64,000 nt of DNA from Rosellinia necatrix (lineage: Eukaryota > Ascomycota > Sordariomycetes > Xylariales > Xylariaceae), in assembly GCA_021209875.1 (NCBI GenBank), contig JAGYVD010000010.1:1178001-1242000 (forward strand). The letters run 5' to 3'. Every line of letters begins with the position of its first letter. Position 1 is the first letter of the stretch. A program made the position numbers and the translations under genes. The notes under the pieces are model-generated. The model saw only the letters and a program-made list of their open reading frames with translations, made no database searches and was not told the DNA's origin. This document shows, one piece after another, positions 59,298 to 64,000 of this stretch.

Positions 59298-61263
59298 ATG
59301 ACCATTTTGATCGGCAAACCGTTGCAATGGGCTATCACCGCTACGGCTGGCGCGGGTTTTCTGCTGTAAGTCGTGTTCCATAAGCCTACCGACGTCAGAG
59401 ACTTCAGTATTGACGCAGCTCTTTTGATAGCTTTGGTTATGATCAAGGTGTTAGTACGTATCCTAGAGCCTTTCGTTTCGTACAGTCGACGATAGACCAA
59501 GGCCGAACAAGAAGAGAGAGAGCCAACCCCCCATCCCCTCCCTCTCTCCCTGGAATTCGACCTCGACTACCGCAAAAAGTGTCTAACTGTTGAATTCATA
59601 TAGTGTCCGGCCTGTTGACAGGGAGGGCTTTCACGGCACAGTTTCCAGAGATTGATACCACCGAAGGGGCACACGGGAGTTCGTCATTGCAGGGAACTGT
59701 TGTTGCTATTTATGAGATCGGATGCTTCTTCGGTGCAATCTTCTGCTTCTTCTTTGGCGAGAAGCTGGGTCGTCGTTGGTCTATCATGATTGGCTGCATT
59801 GTACTCGCCATTGGTGGTGCCTTGCAAGCCTCTGCTTATACCATACCGCATCTTATCGTTGGAAGGATTGTGGCTGGTCTCGGCAATGGCATGAACACGA
59901 GCACAATTCGTAAGTTACTTCACTCATCCCTCGCTTCTTCCCCCAATACACGGGCCAACTTGGCTCTTTAGTGGAAAGGGGCAGAGTCCCTATAGATACT
60001 GACAATAGACAGCCGTATGGCACTCTGAGTTGATGAAAGCCGATGCACGAGGGAAAGGGGTAAGCATTCGGCCACACGAAGTCCCACAAATTACACCATG
60101 TATCCGCGCTCACATAGGTTATAGCTTTGCATTGAGCTTGCAATCAACATATTTGGTGTGATGACAGCTTATTGGGTCGATTATGGCTTGTCATTCGTAG
60201 CTAGTGAAGCACAGTTCCGATTTCCCTTGGCTCTGCAGATACTATTTGCTCTTGTCGCCTTTGCTGGCGTCTTAGTTCTTCCCGAATCTCCTCGATGGGT
60301 GAGCAAGCAGAAGAGCCCTGAAATATATTACAAGACTAATATTTAATAGTTGCTTGCCCACGATCGAAACGAAGAGGCAAGACATGTCATCTGGGCCGTA
60401 CAGTCTAACGCACGCACGCTGGACGTCCGCGACGAAATACTCGAGAGAGAAATCGCCGACATCCAAAATGCCATCACAAAAGAACGAGAGGCGGCCAAGC
60501 GCGGCGGCTTCAGAACGCTGCTGACGAATGGACCACAGAGGTTCCTCCACCGGACGCTGCTCGGAATCGGTGGTCAGTTTATGCAACAACTATCCGGCAT
60601 CAATCTTATCACCTATTATGCCCCGGTCATCTTCCAACAATCGGTCGGGTTATCCCACGATCTATCGCTTTTACTAGCGGGTTTCAACGGCGTTGCTTAC
60701 TTTTTCTCGTCCCTTGTACCAATATGGATCATCGATAGACTTGGCCGCCGCAAGCTTATGCTCTTCGCTGCTGCCGGCCAGGCTGCCTGCATGGCCATTT
60801 TAGCCGGCACGGTATCGAACGGATCCAAACCAGCCGGAATCGTCGCGATAGTGGCACTCTTCTTGTTTAATTTCTTCTTCGCTGTCGGCCTACTGGCTAT
60901 CCCATGGTTACGTAAGTCCTTCTGCCGAATTTGGGTTGTCCTATAATTATAAACTGTAACGATTAACATGTTTCTAGTCCCGGCTGAGTATGCGCCCCCT
61001 TGCCATCCGCACGAAGTCTGCCGCTCTCGCGACAGCTTCGAATTGGATCTTTACGTTCCTTGTAGTCGAGATCACCCCGGTGAGCATCGGGAATATTAAA
61101 TGGCGTACTTATATTTATTTTGCTGGTATGTCGCTTCTCCTCTGTAGAGAAGCACGATCTAACCCAATTGTCAGTTTTTAACGCAGCTTTCTTGCCGCTC
61201 ATATACTTCTTCTACCCCGAAACGCGGAATCTCTCTCTCGAGCAGGTTGATAAGCTTTTTTGA
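59298..61263 (+). pseudogene. MFS sugar transporter with an apparent frameshift near the 3' end
   Basis: Eight exons: 59298-59365, 59431-59453 (only 23 nt), 59604-59909, 60013-60059, 60125-60298, 60350-60911, 60978-61125 and 61175-61263. Family motifs are clear: FGYDQGVMSGLLTG across exons 1-3, GEKLGRRWSIMIG, PVWHSELMKADARGKG, PESPRW, QQLSGINLITYYAPVIF, DRLGRRKLML, and PETRNLSLEQ at the end. These place it in the sugar porter branch of the major facilitator superfamily, a plasma-membrane hexose, pentose or polyol importer. In exon 7 the frame reads PAEYAP, but the continuation LAIRTKSAALATASNW is in the next frame. A run of five C at about 60995-60999 is one base too long for the family pattern. 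The whole frame would otherwise be about 471 residues, with a shorter C-terminus than usual. Either the gene is newly broken or the base is a sequencing error. Confidence 0.82.
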
Positions 61264-62192
61264 AGGCGATAAAGTCAAGCTTCACTGGACTCCGGATCTA
61301 GGCGAGATAGGAGGCTTTATTCACCGTTCTAGCGTCTCCAAAGCGCCCTCACCAAATAGCGGAGAAAAGACAGAACGGATCGAAAGATTGGATATATAGA
61401 TGCATAGGGTCTGGGATAGAGTTAAAGCTGGAATCTCTAGATAATTGGCGTAGTGGCAACCACTTTTCATCTGAGCCTGGCCTAAGACTATATATATACC
61501 CACACTACATAAATATTTACATACCGAACAAATTGTCTATCGAGTGTCTCAGTGTGGTAGTCTGAAGCAAACGGGAAATCGATGGAGACCTCCAACAAGA
61601 TTGGTCTGCTGGCTCAGCCATACCTATTCACAGCTGCCTAAGCAACCCATTCGTGCCACCTTCTTATCCTTGATTGGTGGTATGTCTGTATAGGTTAATC
61701 AGCATTGGTGCTGTGAGCCTTTTTGGGTATGACTTAAATCAAACTAGCTGATTGCCTCTATGGCTATATGGATGGGCCCGTGCCAATAACACGGGCTAGG
61801 TACAGTGCAATGCCTACTGTATTCTGCCAACCCCTGCCTTGTTTCATAAGCAGGTAACTATGTGCCTAGGTAGGTAATATGTAAGTATTCACTTCAAGTT
61901 ACACGGCAGCCCACCCCCACCCGACACCGGCTATGTGCTATGTACAGGCGAGCGAGCTCAAAGGCGAATATCAAGTTGGCGCTGAAAGGAATTAAACTCA
62001 ACACCAATCAGAAGACCTCGAAGCAAGGCCTATAAATATACTCCCCCCCCCTGTTTGATTCTCCCTTGCTCCCTTCGTTTAGTGAGTCAAGATCTGCTCT
62101 ACTTTTTCTAAAATTTCCGCTACATATTCACCTCTATTTTTTTCATCCTTACTAACTCCTACGGAAGTTGATCTCCAGCTTTAGTAGCCAGC
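61264..62192. promoter_or_regulatory. Promoter region of the APH-like gene, with TATA box
   Basis: About 930 bp. TATAAATATA at 62031-62040 is a good TATA box about 155 bp upstream of the ATG at 62193. A CT-rich leader follows. GTGCCTAGGTAGGTAATA at 61863-61880 belongs to the recurrent TAGGTA motif class. No gene recognised. Confidence 0.55.
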
Positions 62193-63119
62193 ATGTCTTA
62201 CCCAGGGAGAGCCGTGTACTCACCCTGTCCAACACCACCGCCAGCACCAGAAGCACTAGCAGCACTAGAAGCACCAGCAGCACCAGCAGTACCACTACCG
62301 AGCCCATGCCCACAGACTGAAGATGGAAAATCTTTCATTCTGGTACCTAGGAAGCCGAATATGGATGATCCGAACATCATTAGCAAACAGTGGGGAGCCG
62401 AAGTACGACTAGACTGCGGAGACGTCCTAAAACGTGGCTACCGTGTAACGAAGAACGAAGAAGCAGCACTTCGCATTGTAAAGGAATACACAACTATTCC
62501 CGTCCCCGAGGTATACGGTTCCCAATACGCAATTATCCACGATCAAATGTGGGGCCAGATCTGGATGGAGCATCTTCCTGGCCGGCCATTGAATGAGCTA
62601 TGGGATGAACTTGAGAGTCCTATCAAGGAGCGCATTTGCAATGAGGTCTGGGGCTTTGTTCAACAACTGCGGAACATTCCTAAACCACCCGAGCTCGAGC
62701 AATTTTACCAATGTGGCGCAGATGGCTCTGCGTCTCTGGATGTTTTACTCGACGATTTGAACTATCCCCCAAGCCCTATCTGGGACGATGATTCGCTCGT
62801 AACCCGTATCAACGAGCGTTATTTATACTGCAACGGCGATTCGTACGGCGAAAACTTACTGGACTATCTCCCGCGGTCTAATCTTGCTTCCGTTTTCACG
62901 CACGCTGATCTAGCCCCACGGAACATTCTGGTAGACGAGTCATGTAATATAACCGGGTTGGTAGATTGGGAATCTGCTGGGTGGTATCCTGAATACTGGG
63001 AATACGCCAAGACACAGGTACAGTGGAAGGCAGAGGACTTTATGGTCTGGATAAATAGAACGAGGCCCCAAGATTGGGACATAACTGGGATACTCAAAGC
63101 TAAAAGGGTTCTCTTCTGA
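62193..63119 (+). CDS. APH/choline kinase-like phosphotransferase family protein
   Basis: A single exon of 308 residues. The N-terminal 45 residues are a Pro/Ala-rich low-complexity segment encoded by imperfect GCACCA/GCACTA repeats and are unlike the rest. A kinase-like fold follows: LRIVKEYTTIPVPEVYG and IWMEHLPGRPLNELWDEL, then the catalytic loop FTHADLAPRNILVDESCN and the metal-binding Asp in ITGLVDWESAGWYPEYWE. These are the signatures of the fungal APH family (aminoglycoside phosphotransferase fold). Members phosphorylate small molecules or have lost activity; the natural substrate is unknown, and the name does not imply antibiotic resistance. The catalytic His-X-Asp and the second Asp are present. 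The usual Lys region near the N-terminus is weak (VRLDCGDVLKRGYRV), which is common in this group. It has a TATA box upstream. Confidence 0.85.
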   Translation: MSYPGRAVYSPCPTPPPAPEALAALEAPAAPAVPLPSPCPQTEDGKSFILVPRKPNMDDPNIISKQWGAEVRLDCGDVLKRGYRVTKNEEAALRIVKEYTTIPVPEVYGSQYAIIHDQMWGQIWMEHLPGRPLNELWDELESPIKERICNEVWGFVQQLRNIPKPPELEQFYQCGADGSASLDVLLDDLNYPPSPIWDDDSLVTRINERYLYCNGDSYGENLLDYLPRSNLASVFTHADLAPRNILVDESCNITGLVDWESAGWYPEYWEYAKTQVQWKAEDFMVWINRTRPQDWDITGILKAKRVLF

Positions 63120-64000
63120 TGGAGAGTTTACGAGAAGCGTACAGCTGACGAATACGGGCTGCCAAGATGGCAGCTGTTTACTATTTCGACTATGTATGTA
63201 AAGACAATAGTTTGACTTAGATAGCCCATACATCAGTTGAAAGAAACCGTGACTAATATATATGGTAATCTGCCTTTCGTCTTAATGTATATCACGCCCG
63301 TAAAATGCCTTGTACATCGTAAAATGCCTATTCAGCATATCGATTGGTGGTATATAGCCCTTCAATCAGATGTTCTAGGCGAAGCTTATAATCTATGCTG
63401 CAATAGCTAATTATGCATAAGAAATTGGATTGTTGAGATGTTGCGTTGTGAGATGAATCAATGACCACGGTCAACCGGAAGCAAACACCAATCAAGACTC
63501 CCCTTGTAGAAGTTGCCAATGTTTATATAAGCTGTAGAGATCCCATTCTTGCAATAGGAAAACATATCTGGTTGTGGTTGTTGACCTAAGGTAAAAGATC
63601 CGAACATTTTCCTCCTTGTGCAACTGCTAAGTACCAGCAATTATCACCTCCAAATACCTAGTTAATAATGATATTAACTTATCTCAAAAAGTAAGTATCT
63701 ACTTTAACATGACTTCCACGTCAACATAACTTCAGAATAATTAATATGTACAAAAGCGAGATGAATCACCAAGAAATCACTTATAGCGCCCCAATCCGAT
63801 GTAGAGACGGAGAATACCGCGACTCTAGCGACGGTAGGCACTGGCGCCGTAGAATAAAGAACGAAGTTTGGGAAGAATAGAAACTGTATACTCTTGAGCA
63901 TCCAGGACGGGGTTAGAAGTCCTCTTCGTCTTGTGTCTGGCTGGTTCGCCAGAGGCAGCCTGCAGGGCCATTCCATTGGTTGCTAGCCATTGCGACGGGT
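63120..64000. other. Right-edge intergenic DNA
   Basis: AT-rich DNA with only short frames. A 90-codon minus-strand frame at 63704-63976 has no recognisable domain. If a gene starts further right, its promoter could lie here, but the sequence does not show it. Confidence 0.45.

Noticed and set aside
63704..63976. 90-codon minus-strand frame at the right edge
   Set aside because: No resemblance to a known family; cannot be separated from chance without the adjoining sequence.

Overview
The window looks like nuclear DNA of a filamentous ascomycete (Pezizomycotina), most likely a Sordariomycete. Genes carry short GT-AG introns (about 50-190 nt) and are separated by long intergenic stretches. 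Fungal families are present throughout: a Dfg5/Dcw1-type GH76 mannosidase, Vps3844, an Ntr2-like protein, a sterol-sensing HMG-CoA reductase, Arp4 and a Zn2Cys6 regulator. The assignment to class is inference from gene content and intergenic style; no rRNA or ITS is present. I rebuilt all splice models by eye from reading frame, GT/AG signals and family conservation.

Layout. 1-429 (minus): the 5' end of a family-2 glycosyltransferase gene that runs off the left edge. 430-14717: gene-poor DNA with no convincing gene, dotted with microsatellites and purine or pyrimidine tracts. 14718-25491: a disordered coiled-coil protein (+), the GPI-anchored GH76 mannosidase (+), and a head-to-head pair of spliceosome genes, SmG (-) and Ntr2-like (+), sharing a promoter of about 300 bp that contains a cluster of GATA motifs. 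26004-29690: a Vps3844-type membrane protein (-) facing away from a four-exon, probably mitochondrial protein (+). 31586-36705: a type II 3-dehydroquinase (-), an alpha/beta hydrolase (+) and a nicotinamidase (+). 39302-49624: HMG-CoA reductase (+), a truncated relic of a zinc-type dehydrogenase (-), a D-serine dehydratase-like enzyme with an unusual charged insert (+), and Arp4 (-).

51269-61263 is the most coherent functional group. It holds a dihydroxyacetone synthase/transketolase-like gene (-), a short-chain dehydrogenase (+), a Zn2Cys6 regulator (-) and an MFS sugar transporter (+). The genes are arranged as two divergent pairs, and this reads as a candidate sugar or polyol uptake-and-catabolism cluster. 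The transporter carries an apparent single-base frameshift near its 3' end, so the cluster may be decaying, or the base may be an assembly error. 62193-63119 holds an APH/choline-kinase-like phosphotransferase (+). The right edge has no recognisable gene.

No tRNA, rRNA, CRISPR array or intact transposon was recognised. Many long antisense reading frames in the GC-rich genes are shadows and are not annotated.
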